Origin: Bordetella genomosp. 4
Lineage (GTDB): Bacteria; Pseudomonadota; Gammaproteobacteria; Burkholderiales; Burkholderiaceae_B
NCBI RefSeq assembly: GCF_002261185.1
Contig: NZ_NEVQ01000022.1
Span: 62,001 to 126,000 of the forward strand
Direction: 5' to 3'
DNA length: 64,000 nucleotides
Shown here: positions 1-9,471 of the stretch, in pieces
Layout of the letters: each line of letters starts with the position of its first letter
Position numbering within the stretch: position 1 is the stretch's first letter
Notes under the pieces: model-generated
What the model was told of the DNA's origin: nothing
Databases searched by the model: none
Seen by the model: only the letters and a program-made list of their open reading frames with translations
Position numbers and translations under genes: made by a program

Positions 1-495
<495 letters not shown>

Positions 496-1335
496 GTGCC
501 AGCGTCCTCCCCATCATCGACCTATCGCTACGGCGCGCATGTCAATGCGAATGGAATCCGTCAGCACTATCTGCGTTATGGCGCAGACACTGTCCCCGTA
601 CAACGCCCGGCTGTCGTGCTCATTCCCGGCATTACCAGCCCTGCGGTGACCTGGGGTTTTGTCGCCGAACGGCTTGGCCGGCATTTCGACACCTATGTGC
701 TCGACGTGCGCGGCCGCGGCTTGTCTGCATCGGGCCCTGGTCTGGACTATGGTCTGGATGCCCAGGCCACCGATGTGCTGGCCTTTGCCCAGGCGCTGGA
801 TCTGCAACGCTACGCCCTGGTGGGCCACTCGATGGGCGGACGTATCGCAATACGCGCCGCGCGCGCTCAACCCACCGGACTCACACAGCTGGTTGCTGTC
901 GACCCTCCTGTGTCCGGACCGGGCCGGCGTCCCTACCCTGCCAAACTGCCGTGGTATGTGGACTCCATACGTCAAGCCACGCTGGGCATGGATGCGGACG
1001 CGATGCGCGCCTTTTGCCCCACGTGGACCGAGCCGCAATTACGCTTGCGTGCGCAATGGCTGCATACCTGCTACGAGCCCGCCATCGTGCAGAGTTTCGA
1101 AGATTTCGGCCGCGATGATATTCATGCGGATCTGCCCCATATCCACATACCATTGTTGCTGATGACTGCCGAACGCGGCGACGTCGTCAACGACGATGAT
1201 GTCGCTGAGTGGCAGACGCTCGCCCCCCAGACACAGCATGTACGCGTTCCCGGCGCCGGACACATGATTCCCTGGGACAACGAAACCGGGTTCTATGCCG
1301 CCTTTGGCGACTTCCTGGGACAAACACTGGATTGA
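496..1335 (+). CDS. nicD: N-formylmaleamate deformylase, alpha/beta hydrolase
   Basis: NicD hydrolyses N-formylmaleamate to maleamate and formate, the third ring-degradation step of the nic pathway. The alpha/beta-hydrolase nucleophile elbow GHSMGG puts the serine near residue 112. The acid is D136 in VDPPVSGPG, 24 residues later, the same spacing as in the P. putida enzyme (Ser101/Asp125). The histidine is in GAGHMIPWD near the C-terminus, and PGITSP near residue 45 would form the oxyanion hole. The open frame extends back to 373, but that stretch is AT-rich and unlike the family. I chose GTG at 496 because CTGGAG lies six bases upstream and the protein then has a normal length (279 aa). It is first in the nicD-X-F operon. 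Confidence 0.88.
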   Translation: MPASSPSSTYRYGAHVNANGIRQHYLRYGADTVPVQRPAVVLIPGITSPAVTWGFVAERLGRHFDTYVLDVRGRGLSASGPGLDYGLDAQATDVLAFAQALDLQRYALVGHSMGGRIAIRAARAQPTGLTQLVAVDPPVSGPGRRPYPAKLPWYVDSIRQATLGMDADAMRAFCPTWTEPQLRLRAQWLHTCYEPAIVQSFEDFGRDDIHADLPHIHIPLLLMTAERGDVVNDDDVAEWQTLAPQTQHVRVPGAGHMIPWDNETGFYAAFGDFLGQTLD

Positions 1336-1402
1336 TCGCGATAGGGGCTGCTCCCCACCTCAACCCCATGTCCGCCCACCTCGTATCACACCGGAGTCCA
1401 CC

Positions 1403-2488
1403 ATGTCCGTGAGCGATATCGATTTGATTCAAGCCTGGAAACAGGTTCTCACTCTATCCAAACTCGAGCCCAGCCAGACAGTCACTGTCCTGACCGGCGC
1501 CGACACGCACCCGCAAACCCTGCGCTGCGCCATTGCCGCGGCCAGCGATATGGGCGCCAAGGTCAATCGTCTGGACTTGCCGCCCGTCAACGCGGAAAAA
1601 TCGTTGTCGCGCGACTCGCTCGCCTATCTGGGCACCACGCCGCTCACGGGCAACCCTGCTGCGATTGCCGCGCTCAAGGCCAGCGATCTCGTGCTGGATC
1701 TCATGACGCTGCTGTTTTCGCCCGAGCAACACGAGATCCTGAGCGGCGGCACAAAAATCCTGCTGGCTGTCGAGCCGCCCGAAATCCTGTGCCGTCTAGT
1801 ACCCACCGCAGAGGACCGCACGCGCGTCGTCAACGCCTCTGAACGCATCCAGGCGGCAAAGGAGATGCATATCACCTCACAAGCTGGCACCGACCTGCGG
1901 TGCCAGCTGGGAGAATTCCCCGTCATTTGCGAGTATGGTTTCGTCGACCAGCCGGGGCGCTGGGATCATTGGCCAAGCGGTTTCGTACTGACATGGCCCA
2001 ACGAAGGCCAAAGCCGGGGCGTTGTCGTGCTGGACCGTGGCGACATTCTGCTGCCGCTCAAAGAATATGTGCACGACCCGATCAAACTCACTATCGAAAA
2101 CGGCTACGTGCATGCCATCGAAGGCGGACTGCAGGCAGAGATCCTGCGCGAATACATGGCTTCCTACGAAGACCCCGAGGCCTATGCCGTATCGCATGTG
2201 GGCTGGGGCCTTCAACCTCGCGCACACTGGTCGATGCTGGCCCACTACGACAAGGAATCGCACATCGGTATGGACGCGCGCGCGTTCGAGGGCAATTTCC
2301 TGTGGTCCATGGGGCCCAACAACGAAGCCGGCGGCCAGCGTACGACTGCCTGCCACATCGACATCCCCATGCGCCGCTGCACGGTCAAACTCGATGGCAA
2401 ACCGACCGTCATCGACGGCATTGTCCAAGACCAGGAAGGGCTGGCACGCGCCGAACGGCGCAACCAATTAAAAGGCATCGTCCGATGA
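1403..2488 (+). CDS. nicX: 2,5-dihydroxypyridine 5,6-dioxygenase
   Basis: NicX is an Fe(II) ring-cleavage dioxygenase that turns 2,5-dihydroxypyridine into N-formylmaleamate. The 361-aa product shows the family hallmarks: VEPPEILCR, the WDHWPSGF motif, SHVGWGLQPRAHW with a probable metal-ligand His, GMDARAF, and CHIDIP, which holds the other His and Asp ligands known from the P. putida enzyme. The frame is open upstream to 1295, but ATG 1403 matches the usual N-terminus. Its stop overlaps the nicF start (ATGA at 2485-2488), so the two are probably translationally coupled. Confidence 0.92.
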   Translation: MSVSDIDLIQAWKQVLTLSKLEPSQTVTVLTGADTHPQTLRCAIAAASDMGAKVNRLDLPPVNAEKSLSRDSLAYLGTTPLTGNPAAIAALKASDLVLDLMTLLFSPEQHEILSGGTKILLAVEPPEILCRLVPTAEDRTRVVNASERIQAAKEMHITSQAGTDLRCQLGEFPVICEYGFVDQPGRWDHWPSGFVLTWPNEGQSRGVVVLDRGDILLPLKEYVHDPIKLTIENGYVHAIEGGLQAEILREYMASYEDPEAYAVSHVGWGLQPRAHWSMLAHYDKESHIGMDARAFEGNFLWSMGPNNEAGGQRTTACHIDIPMRRCTVKLDGKPTVIDGIVQDQEGLARAERRNQLKGIVR

Positions 2489-3153
2489 GCACACAATCCG
2501 CACAAACCATTCCCACGGGCGGCGTACAAGGCGATGTCTCGGCCTACGCACGGCAGGGCTTCGGCACCCCCTTGCCGCTCAAAGCTCCTTTCGGCCTGCT
2601 GATCGTGGACTTCGTCAATGGATTCGCCGACCCCGAGGTGTTTGGCGGCGGCAACATCCCGCAAGCTATCAGCCAGACTACCCATTTGCTTGCTCACGCA
2701 CGCGCTCAAGGATGGCCGATCGCGCACAGCCGCATTGTCTTTGCTGATGACGACGCCGATCAGAATATCTTTTGCCTGAAGGTTCCGGGCATGCTGACCC
2801 TCAAAGAGGATAGCCCGGCCAGCGCCATCGTGCCTGCACTCGCGCCAGCCCCGGGTGAATACGTCGTACGCAAAAGCACACCTTCAGCGTTCTATGGCAC
2901 CATGCTGGCGCCGTGGCTCGCGCAACGCGGTGTACAGACCTTGCTCGTCGCAGGATGCGTCACCAGCGGCTGCGTGCGCGCGAGCGTCGTCGATGCCATG
3001 CAAGCCGGCTTTCGCCCGCTGGTGGTGTCTGATTGCGTCGGTGACCGCGCATTGGGTCCGCATGATGCAAACCTGTTCGACATGGCACAGAAATATGCGG
3101 CAGTCATGCCGCTGGACCAAGCCCTCATCGACATCGAGGCGCTGTCACGCTAA
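2485..3153 (+). CDS. nicF: Maleamate amidohydrolase, isochorismatase family
   Basis: NicF hydrolyses maleamate to maleate and ammonia. The 222-aa cysteine-hydrolase fold is recognisable from its catalytic triad: D42 in IVDFVNGFAD, a Lys near 130 in VVRKSTPSAF, and a Cys near 163 in GCVTSGCVRAS with the preceding cis-peptide region. The start ATG overlaps the end of nicX. The gene completes the path from dihydroxypyridine to maleate; no maleate isomerase is seen inside the window. Confidence 0.92.
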   Translation: MSTQSAQTIPTGGVQGDVSAYARQGFGTPLPLKAPFGLLIVDFVNGFADPEVFGGGNIPQAISQTTHLLAHARAQGWPIAHSRIVFADDDADQNIFCLKVPGMLTLKEDSPASAIVPALAPAPGEYVVRKSTPSAFYGTMLAPWLAQRGVQTLLVAGCVTSGCVRASVVDAMQAGFRPLVVSDCVGDRALGPHDANLFDMAQKYAAVMPLDQALIDIEALSR

Positions 3154-3162
3154 GCTGATCCC

Positions 3163-5475
3163 ATGAGCCTGCCCCAGCCCAAGCTGCTGCACGACGGATT
3201 GCTCGATCAGTACGGCACGCTGCTGATTGTGCGCAATCCGGTCGCGCCTCCAAAACCGGCGTCAGGCCAACCCGGCGCGCCATCGGATTACGTGCCCGCC
3301 ACGCCCGAGATATTCGTCGCCGTCGTGGATGCTCCTGGGACGGCGGCGGGCTGGCGCGCCCTGGCCTTTAACGGACATGTCGATCTGGGCACAGGCATAC
3401 GCACCGCGCTGGCACAGATCGTCGCCGACGAGCTCGACATTCCATTCGAGCAGCTCGACATGGTGCTGGGCCATACCGAGGCCTGTCCCAATCAGGGCCC
3501 TACCATTGCCAGCGCCACCATCCAGATCTCCGCCGTTCCGTTGCGGCGTGCCGCAGCCCAGGCTCGCGAGCATCTGCTGAGGCTGGCGGCTGAGCACTGG
3601 CACGTATCCGTTCAGGCGTTGCAGGCGCGCCAGGGCCTCATCGTATTCAAGGACCAAACGGATACTCGCCAGGCCCACTACGGCGAGTTGATTCGCGGCA
3701 GGCGTGAACGGCTCACGCTATCCGAAGACGTCGTGCTCAAGCCTGCATCCGAGTATCAACTGACGGGGCAAGGCCGCGCGCGTGTCGATATTCCCGCCAA
3801 GGCCACCGGTGCGCTCACCTTCGTCCATGACGTACGCATACCAGGCATGCGGCACGGCCGGGTCGTCCGCCCGCCCTATCCGGGACGTGACGGCGGCGAC
3901 TTTGTCGGAACCAGCCTCATATCGGTCGATACCGCATCCGTGGCGCACCTGCCCGGCAACGTGCAGGTGGTCGTAAAAGGGGATTTCGTCGGCGTGGTGG
4001 CTGACCGCGAAGAACAAGCCATCGCCGCCATGCGCGCCCTAAAGGTCCAATGGCGCGACATCCCGCAGGCTCCTGACCTGAGCGATCTGGACGCGGCATT
4101 ACGCGCCGACCCGTCCGAGGTGCGCCCCTTGCACCATCAGGGGCATACAAACCTCGAATTGGCCCAGGCGGCACAGGCTAGCCCGAATCGCGTGGTCCAG
4201 CGCAGCTACGTCTGGCCCTATCAGATGCATGGATCGATCGGCCCGTCCTGCGCGGTCGCAGATTACACCGCAGACCGTCTCACGATCTGGTCCGGCACTC
4301 AAAACCCGCACATGCTGCGCACCGATCTCGACCGTCTGTTGAAACTGGGCGAGGGCAACATTGAAATCGTGCGCCTTGAAGCCGCAGGCTGTTATGGCAG
4401 AAACTGCGCCGACGACGTCTGTGGCGATGCCGCCCTGCTGGCGATGGCAACTGGCACACCGGTACGCGTGCAACTCACGCGTGAACAAGAACACCAGTGG
4501 GAACCCAAAGGCACCGCCCAGCTCGTCGACGTGCAAGCTGCGATCGATCCCGAGGGTAATTTGCTCGCCTATGATTTCGGAGTACGGTATCCCTCCAACG
4601 ATGCCCCGCTGCTGGCGCTCTTGTTAACAGGCAGTATTTCCAATCAACCCCGCACCCTGCAGATGGGCGACCGCACAGCGATGCCGCCCTATCGATATCC
4701 CCATTTGCAGATCGTCTGCCACGACATGCCGCCGCTGGTGCGTGCCTCGTGGCTGCGCGGCGTATCCGCCCTGCCGAACGCGTACGCGCACGAATGCATG
4801 ATTGATGAACTCGCGCATCGGGCGGGGGCAGACCCGCTCGAATATCGCCTGCGCCATCTGGACGATGTACGTGCTCGCGACCTGTTGATGGCCACGGCCA
4901 AACGTGCTCGCTGGCAGCCCTTCATGGCCGGCAGCCGAGGGATCCCCGCAGACGATGGTTTATTGCATGGCAGAGGCATGGCCTACGCGCGCTATATCCA
5001 CAGCAAGTTTCCAGGGTTTGGGGCCGCATGGGCCGCATGGGTTGTGGATCTCAGCGTCGACCCGCTGAGCGGGCACGTACGCGTGGATCGCATCACGGTT
5101 GGCCACGACGCCGGCATGATGATCAATCCCGACGGCGTCCGGCATCAGGTCCACGGCAACGTTATCCAGGCGCTGAGCCGCGCGCTGCTGGAGCAAGTCT
5201 CGTTTGGCCCGCAGGGAGTTACCAGCCGGGAATGGGGCGCCTATCCTATTATTAAATTCGGAGAAATCCCGCAGATCGACGTGCTGCTCATGGCGCGCCC
5301 GGACGAGCCGCCGATGGGCGTAGGCGAATCGGCGTCGCTTCCTGGCGCGCCGGCAGTCGCCAACGCATTATTCGACGCCACAGGGCTACGTCTATGCGCG
5401 CCACCGTATACTCCAGAAAAACTGCGCCACGCCATGCATAACACTAGAAGTGCCCATGCCGACCTCTACGCCTGA
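3163..5475 (+). CDS. Molybdenum hydroxylase large subunit, probable nicotinate dehydrogenase (NicB-like)
   Basis: The 770-aa protein is a xanthine dehydrogenase/aldehyde oxidase-type molybdopterin subunit in the IorB arrangement. An N-terminal Mo-cofactor region carries FNGHVDLGTGIRTAL and DQGP-like NQGPTIASATIQ, followed by the hammerhead segment around residues 205-230 (AKATGALTFVHDVRIPG). The C-terminal cofactor domain has PPMGVGESASLPGAP near residue 720, whose Glu is the catalytic base in the family. By position it should hydroxylate nicotinate to 6-hydroxynicotinate. It differs from the roughly 1,190-aa NicB of P. putida: no cytochrome c CxxCH motifs and no Tat signal. A [2Fe-2S] subunit and electron acceptor must be encoded elsewhere, perhaps left of the window. 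Confidence 0.8.
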   Translation: MSLPQPKLLHDGLLDQYGTLLIVRNPVAPPKPASGQPGAPSDYVPATPEIFVAVVDAPGTAAGWRALAFNGHVDLGTGIRTALAQIVADELDIPFEQLDMVLGHTEACPNQGPTIASATIQISAVPLRRAAAQAREHLLRLAAEHWHVSVQALQARQGLIVFKDQTDTRQAHYGELIRGRRERLTLSEDVVLKPASEYQLTGQGRARVDIPAKATGALTFVHDVRIPGMRHGRVVRPPYPGRDGGDFVGTSLISVDTASVAHLPGNVQVVVKGDFVGVVADREEQAIAAMRALKVQWRDIPQAPDLSDLDAALRADPSEVRPLHHQGHTNLELAQAAQASPNRVVQRSYVWPYQMHGSIGPSCAVADYTADRLTIWSGTQNPHMLRTDLDRLLKLGEGNIEIVRLEAAGCYGRNCADDVCGDAALLAMATGTPVRVQLTREQEHQWEPKGTAQLVDVQAAIDPEGNLLAYDFGVRYPSNDAPLLALLLTGSISNQPRTLQMGDRTAMPPYRYPHLQIVCHDMPPLVRASWLRGVSALPNAYAHECMIDELAHRAGADPLEYRLRHLDDVRARDLLMATAKRARWQPFMAGSRGIPADDGLLHGRGMAYARYIHSKFPGFGAAWAAWVVDLSVDPLSGHVRVDRITVGHDAGMMINPDGVRHQVHGNVIQALSRALLEQVSFGPQGVTSREWGAYPIIKFGEIPQIDVLLMARPDEPPMGVGESASLPGAPAVANALFDATGLRLCAPPYTPEKLRHAMHNTRSAHADLYA

Positions 5476-5977
5476 ATCACTGCCATCGCCGGACCAGTCG
5501 GACAAAGACAATTCGGCCCCCTACCTGTTTTCGTCGCAGGTCGGACACCTGTTGCGCCGCGCCTACCAACGCCACACCGCACTTTTTCAAAAATTCATTC
5601 CGGACTCAAAACTGACCGTCGCTCAGTTCGTCGTCATGTGCGCACTCAATGACGACGGCCCGGCGTCCATCGCCAATCTGGTCAAAGCCACCGTCATCGA
5701 CCAGGCGACCATACGCGGCGTCGTCGACCGGCTCAAGAACCGCGAGCTCATTACCTTGCAGGCCGATCCCTCCGATCGGCGAAAAGTCATGGTCTCGCTG
5801 ACCGAGGCAGGCACACAACTCGTCAACGAGATGCAGCCCTTTGCCCACGCCATCACCGAAGAAACGTTCGGACCGTTGAATGAAGCAGAACGCGTGGCGT
5901 TACTGTATCTGCTGCGCAAAATCACCGAATCCGAAGGCAGCTCAAAATATCCCGACGTCAATCACATCTGCACTTGA
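5456..5977 (+). CDS. MarR-family regulator of nicotinate genes (NicR/BpsR-like)
   Basis: This 173-aa winged-helix protein has the MarR core: LTVAQFVVMCAL, the recognition helix around DQATIRGVVDRLKNRELI, and the wing with DPSDRRKVMVSLTEAG. As last gene of the nic operon it is the best candidate for the repressor that senses a pathway intermediate, as NicR does in Pseudomonas and BpsR in Bordetella. The start used is ATG 5456; a GTG two codons earlier is also possible. It overlaps the upstream hydroxylase gene by 20 bp, and its 3' end overlaps the convergent lactonase gene by 36 bp. Confidence 0.82.
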   Translation: MPTSTPESLPSPDQSDKDNSAPYLFSSQVGHLLRRAYQRHTALFQKFIPDSKLTVAQFVVMCALNDDGPASIANLVKATVIDQATIRGVVDRLKNRELITLQADPSDRRKVMVSLTEAGTQLVNEMQPFAHAITEETFGPLNEAERVALLYLLRKITESEGSSKYPDVNHICT

Positions 5978-6934
5978 TACGCCGCGCGTATTCACATACA
6001 GGCTATACAGTCCCTTTCCGGCGGCCATGAACAGCCGGTTTCCTTTCGCACCGCCAAAGCAGAGATTCGCGCAGCGCTCCGGCAAATGAATGTGTCCGAT
6101 CGGCGTGGCATCGGGTGCGAATATGCGCACGCCATCCAGTTCCTCGGCTCCCATTCCCCATCCGCACCACAGATTCCCGTCCTCATCGCAACGCAATCCG
6201 TCTGCGGTGCCGGGTCCGCAATCAATCAGGTCTCGCCCGTCTGACAACGCTGCGCCCGACACGCGATAGACGCGAACCGTGCGGTTTGGTCTCGCACGCG
6301 ACGCCACGATGTACAGCAAGGTTTCATCAGGGCTGAAACACAAACCATTGGGTCCTGCCACGTCGTCGGCCACGACGCTGATTTTGCCGGAAGGATCAAT
6401 CCGGTAGACACGCTCTGGCAGTTCTGGTTCGGCTTTATCGCCCTCGTAGTCGCTGCTCAACCCGAACGGCGGGTCAGTAAACCAGATCGACCCATCCGAT
6501 TTCACGACGACATCGTTCGGCGAATTCAACCGCTTTCCTTCAAAGTGGTCCGCCAGCACCGTGGTACGCCCGTCGTATTCGGTACGCGTCACACGGCGAT
6601 TGCCATGTTCACAAGTGATCAGCCGGCCGTGACGGTCGCGCGTGTTACCGTTGGCATAACCGGATGGTTCACGAAACACCGTGACATGGCCCGAGGCATC
6701 GTCATAACGCAGCATGCGATTATTCGGGATATCGCTATACAACAAGTAGCGGCCATCGCCGAACCATACCGGACCTTCGGCCCATCGAGAACCGGATGCC
6801 AACATCTCCACCGCGGCATGAAACAGCCGGTACTTATCAAAACGCGGATCCAGGGACTGCACTCGCGGGTCAGGATAACGAGGGCTGACGCGCCAGGATG
6901 GATCGGGGGCCAGAATGGGTTTAGTCGAATTCAT
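5942..6934 (-). CDS. SMP-30/gluconolactonase-family lactonase
   Basis: The 330-aa six-bladed propeller shows the three metal-site signatures of the family: the Glu in WAEGPVW, the Asn in NSPNDVVVKSDG, and the Asp in TADGLRCDEDGNLWCGW. These enzymes hydrolyse sugar or other lactones in a divalent-metal site. The ATG read from 6934 (MNSTKPILAP) gives a normal length; the open frame continues further but inside livF. It is the last gene of the liv-type operon, 7 bp after livF, so it probably opens a lactone derived from the imported compound. The substrate cannot be read from sequence. Confidence 0.85.
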   Translation of the reverse strand: MNSTKPILAPDPSWRVSPRYPDPRVQSLDPRFDKYRLFHAAVEMLASGSRWAEGPVWFGDGRYLLYSDIPNNRMLRYDDASGHVTVFREPSGYANGNTRDRHGRLITCEHGNRRVTRTEYDGRTTVLADHFEGKRLNSPNDVVVKSDGSIWFTDPPFGLSSDYEGDKAEPELPERVYRIDPSGKISVVADDVAGPNGLCFSPDETLLYIVASRARPNRTVRVYRVSGAALSDGRDLIDCGPGTADGLRCDEDGNLWCGWGMGAEELDGVRIFAPDATPIGHIHLPERCANLCFGGAKGNRLFMAAGKGLYSLYVNTRGVSSADVIDVGIF

Positions 6935-6941
6935 CGGTGCT

Positions 6942-7673
6942 TCACGCGTGTTGACCAAAATATGCATCTTCCAGCCGGGCTTGCAAATCCGTCTCGCTGG
7001 TATCCGCTTGCAGAACAATTTGCCCATGCGCCATGGCATAAACGCGGTCGGCCAGGACCAGGGATTTTTCGACCAATTGCTCGACCAGCAACACGGATGT
7101 CCCAGTATCGCGCAGACGCGCCGCGACCTCAAACACACGGTCAACCAGGACCGGGGACAAACCCGCAGAAGGCTCGTCCAGAATCAGCAAGCGTGGCCGC
7201 TTCACCAGTCCCTGGGCCACCACCAGCATCTGCTGCTGTCCGCCGCTCAATGCGCCTGCGCGGTCATGGCGTTTCGCCTCGATCTCCGGAAAGAACGCCA
7301 GGGCATCCCGGATGCGTTCCTGGCGTTCAGTCCGGGAAATGTCATATCCCGCCAGCGCCAGATTGTCCTGCACGGACAACTGCGTAAAGACGTGGTGCCC
7401 TTCGATCACGTGCACCAGGCCCGCCTGCGCCGCATCACGCGGCGTCGCGCCACGCAAGCTTTTCCCTGCAAACACGACGTCGCCGGACATCCATGGCAAT
7501 AGGCCAGACAACGCCCTCATCAACGTGCTCTTTCCTGCTCCATTGGGCCCCAGCAGCGCCACGATTTCGCCGGGCTTCACGATCATATCGACGTCGTGCA
7601 GGATTTGAATCTTGCCGTAGCCGGCATTCAGACCCTGCACCTGCAGCAGGCTATTAGGCTCCGAGGTATGCAC
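6942..7673 (-). CDS. livF: Branched-chain-type ABC importer ATPase
   Basis: The 243-aa LivF-type ATPase has Walker A GPNGAGKST near residue 42, signature LSGGQQQML, Walker B LLILDEPSAGLSP, and the H-loop region replaced by the family's usual VEQ (LLVEQLVEKSL). It provides one of the two nucleotide-binding domains of the HAAT importer encoded by the next genes upstream. Its start overlaps the end of the LivM-LivG fusion gene by 20 bp. The family usually imports amino acids, but many members in Alcaligenaceae carry other carboxylates, and this operon's enzymes suggest an organic acid. Confidence 0.9.
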   Translation of the reverse strand: MHTSEPNSLLQVQGLNAGYGKIQILHDVDMIVKPGEIVALLGPNGAGKSTLMRALSGLLPWMSGDVVFAGKSLRGATPRDAAQAGLVHVIEGHHVFTQLSVQDNLALAGYDISRTERQERIRDALAFFPEIEAKRHDRAGALSGGQQQMLVVAQGLVKRPRLLILDEPSAGLSPVLVDRVFEVAARLRDTGTSVLLVEQLVEKSLVLADRVYAMAHGQIVLQADTSETDLQARLEDAYFGQHA

Positions 7674-9471
7674 TGACCACCTCCTTATGCGTGCGGATTT
7701 CCTGCGGGGTGCCGCTGGCCAGCACCGACCCGAGATTCAGTACGGTGACGTGATCACAGATATCAAAGATCAAGTCTGCGTGGTGTTCCACCAGCAACAC
7801 TGCCGTTCCGCAGCGGCTGATCTCTTTGATGATGTCACCCAGACGCTTGATCTCGTCTCCGGTCAAGCCTGCGGCAGGCTCGTCCAGCATCAGATACCTG
7901 GGCTGCAGCATCAACGCACGCGCCAGTTCCAGGAACCTCAATTCGCTATGCTGCAAGCGATCGGCGCGCACGTGAGCCAAATGCGACAGCCCCACCGCTC
8001 TCAATGCCGATTCCGCCATCTCTCGCAATCCGCGCTCGTCCTCTCGATGCCTGCCCACCCGCAACAAGGCCTCCAGGAACGTACCGCGAGCGCGCGTATA
8101 TCCGCCCGCCATGACGTTCTTCAGGACTGAGGTATCACCCACGATGCGCGGCGTCTGGAACGTCCGTGCGAATCCGCGCCTGGCTCTGCCCAAGGGCTGT
8201 CCCGAGGGGACTTCCGTGCCACCCTCCGTCACCAGACCCTCTTGGGGCCGGTAATACCCCGAGATCACATTTAACGTCGTGGTTTTCCCACTGCCATTCG
8301 GGCCGATCAAGCCATGCACCTGCCCACCGTTGATTTGCAGGTCCAAACCGTTGATCGCCTTGACCCCGCCAAACGATAAATGCAGATTTTTTAATACGAT
8401 GCGCCCATCACGAGGCACATCCGCCAAAATCTGGCGCACAGCCCCCAGCTCTGGTTGTATGCGCCGGTTTGCGGGCAGGGGGCTGCGTCCTCCAAAATCG
8501 AGCAAAGATGCAATTCCACCGGGGATTGCCAGCACAATCACCAACAGCAACAGCGCGTATAAGAAATTGGACCAAGCTGCCAACGGTGCGGCGATCTCCG
8601 GCAAAACGGTCAAGATCAGGGTGCCCAACAGCGGGCCCAAGATAGAACTGCGTCCACCGATCAGGATAGAGATAAAAAACAATACCGACAGTTCGAACGT
8701 AAACGCCTCGGGCGTAATGTACGTCTGAAGTGAACTGAACAGCCCTCCCGCGATACCGGCCAGCACGCCTGCAAGCACAAAGACGGCGGCCAATAACTTG
8801 GCCTTGGAAATGCCGTACGCCTCTGCAGCGACTTCCGCGTCGCGGATGGCGATCAATCCCCGTCCAAACCGGCTGTGTGCGACGTTTGCCGTCAATATGG
8901 TCGCCACCGCGGCGATGCCCAGGCACAGGTAATACAAGCCTTGATCGGAATCGAACGGCGCCGGCATAGCAGGCCCCGGCACACCGATTCCACCGCCCGT
9001 CACCGATTCCCAGGCCAGAGCAATCTGCGTCACGATCGTGGCGAACCCCAAGGTGGTCATCGCAAAATAAAACGTGCGCAGCCGCAGCGCCGGCAAGCCG
9101 ACAATCAAGCCAAACAGCCCCCCCGCCGCGCCCGCCGCCGCCAGCGCCGTAAACGGCTCCCACGGCTCGGACACGTTGCCAGCCACCAATGCGCTGGCCG
9201 TGTATGCCCCTATGGTCAACAACGCCACGTAGCCGATCGCCAATTGGCCCGCATAGCCGACAATCAGATTCAGCCCCGATACCAATATCCAGTAAATCGC
9301 CGCGCGCGTTGCAATCACCGTCCAGTATGTATTCCCTAATGCAGGCAATGCGATCGCCAGCACCAGCAATACGATGAACGGCAACATGCGCGCCCAGCCC
9401 TGGCCCTGAGTCATCGGATGACGCTCCATCGCTTGAGGGGTTGCTCGATAAGTCTTTGCGTGTGCGCTCAT
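7654..9471 (-). CDS. Fused ABC importer permease-ATPase (LivM-LivG)
   Basis: One 605-aa polypeptide joins a LivM-type permease (about residues 20-330, hydrophobic segments including the GLNLIVGYAGQLAIG family motif) to a LivG-type ATPase (about 350-605). The ATPase has Walker A GPNGSGKTT and Walker B YLMLDEPAAGLT. Its signature motif is odd: LQHSELRFLELARAL in place of the usual Y-G-x-Q-R form. The start is ATG read from 9471, overlapping the livH stop (TGATG); a GTG one codon earlier is possible. Such fusions are known in betaproteobacteria. Together with LivF and LivH it forms the inner-membrane complex. Confidence 0.88.
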   Translation of the reverse strand: MSAHAKTYRATPQAMERHPMTQGQGWARMLPFIVLLVLAIALPALGNTYWTVIATRAAIYWILVSGLNLIVGYAGQLAIGYVALLTIGAYTASALVAGNVSEPWEPFTALAAAGAAGGLFGLIVGLPALRLRTFYFAMTTLGFATIVTQIALAWESVTGGGIGVPGPAMPAPFDSDQGLYYLCLGIAAVATILTANVAHSRFGRGLIAIRDAEVAAEAYGISKAKLLAAVFVLAGVLAGIAGGLFSSLQTYITPEAFTFELSVLFFISILIGGRSSILGPLLGTLILTVLPEIAAPLAAWSNFLYALLLLVIVLAIPGGIASLLDFGGRSPLPANRRIQPELGAVRQILADVPRDGRIVLKNLHLSFGGVKAINGLDLQINGGQVHGLIGPNGSGKTTTLNVISGYYRPQEGLVTEGGTEVPSGQPLGRARRGFARTFQTPRIVGDTSVLKNVMAGGYTRARGTFLEALLRVGRHREDERGLREMAESALRAVGLSHLAHVRADRLQHSELRFLELARALMLQPRYLMLDEPAAGLTGDEIKRLGDIIKEISRCGTAVLLVEHHADLIFDICDHVTVLNLGSVLASGTPQEIRTHKEVVSAYLGA

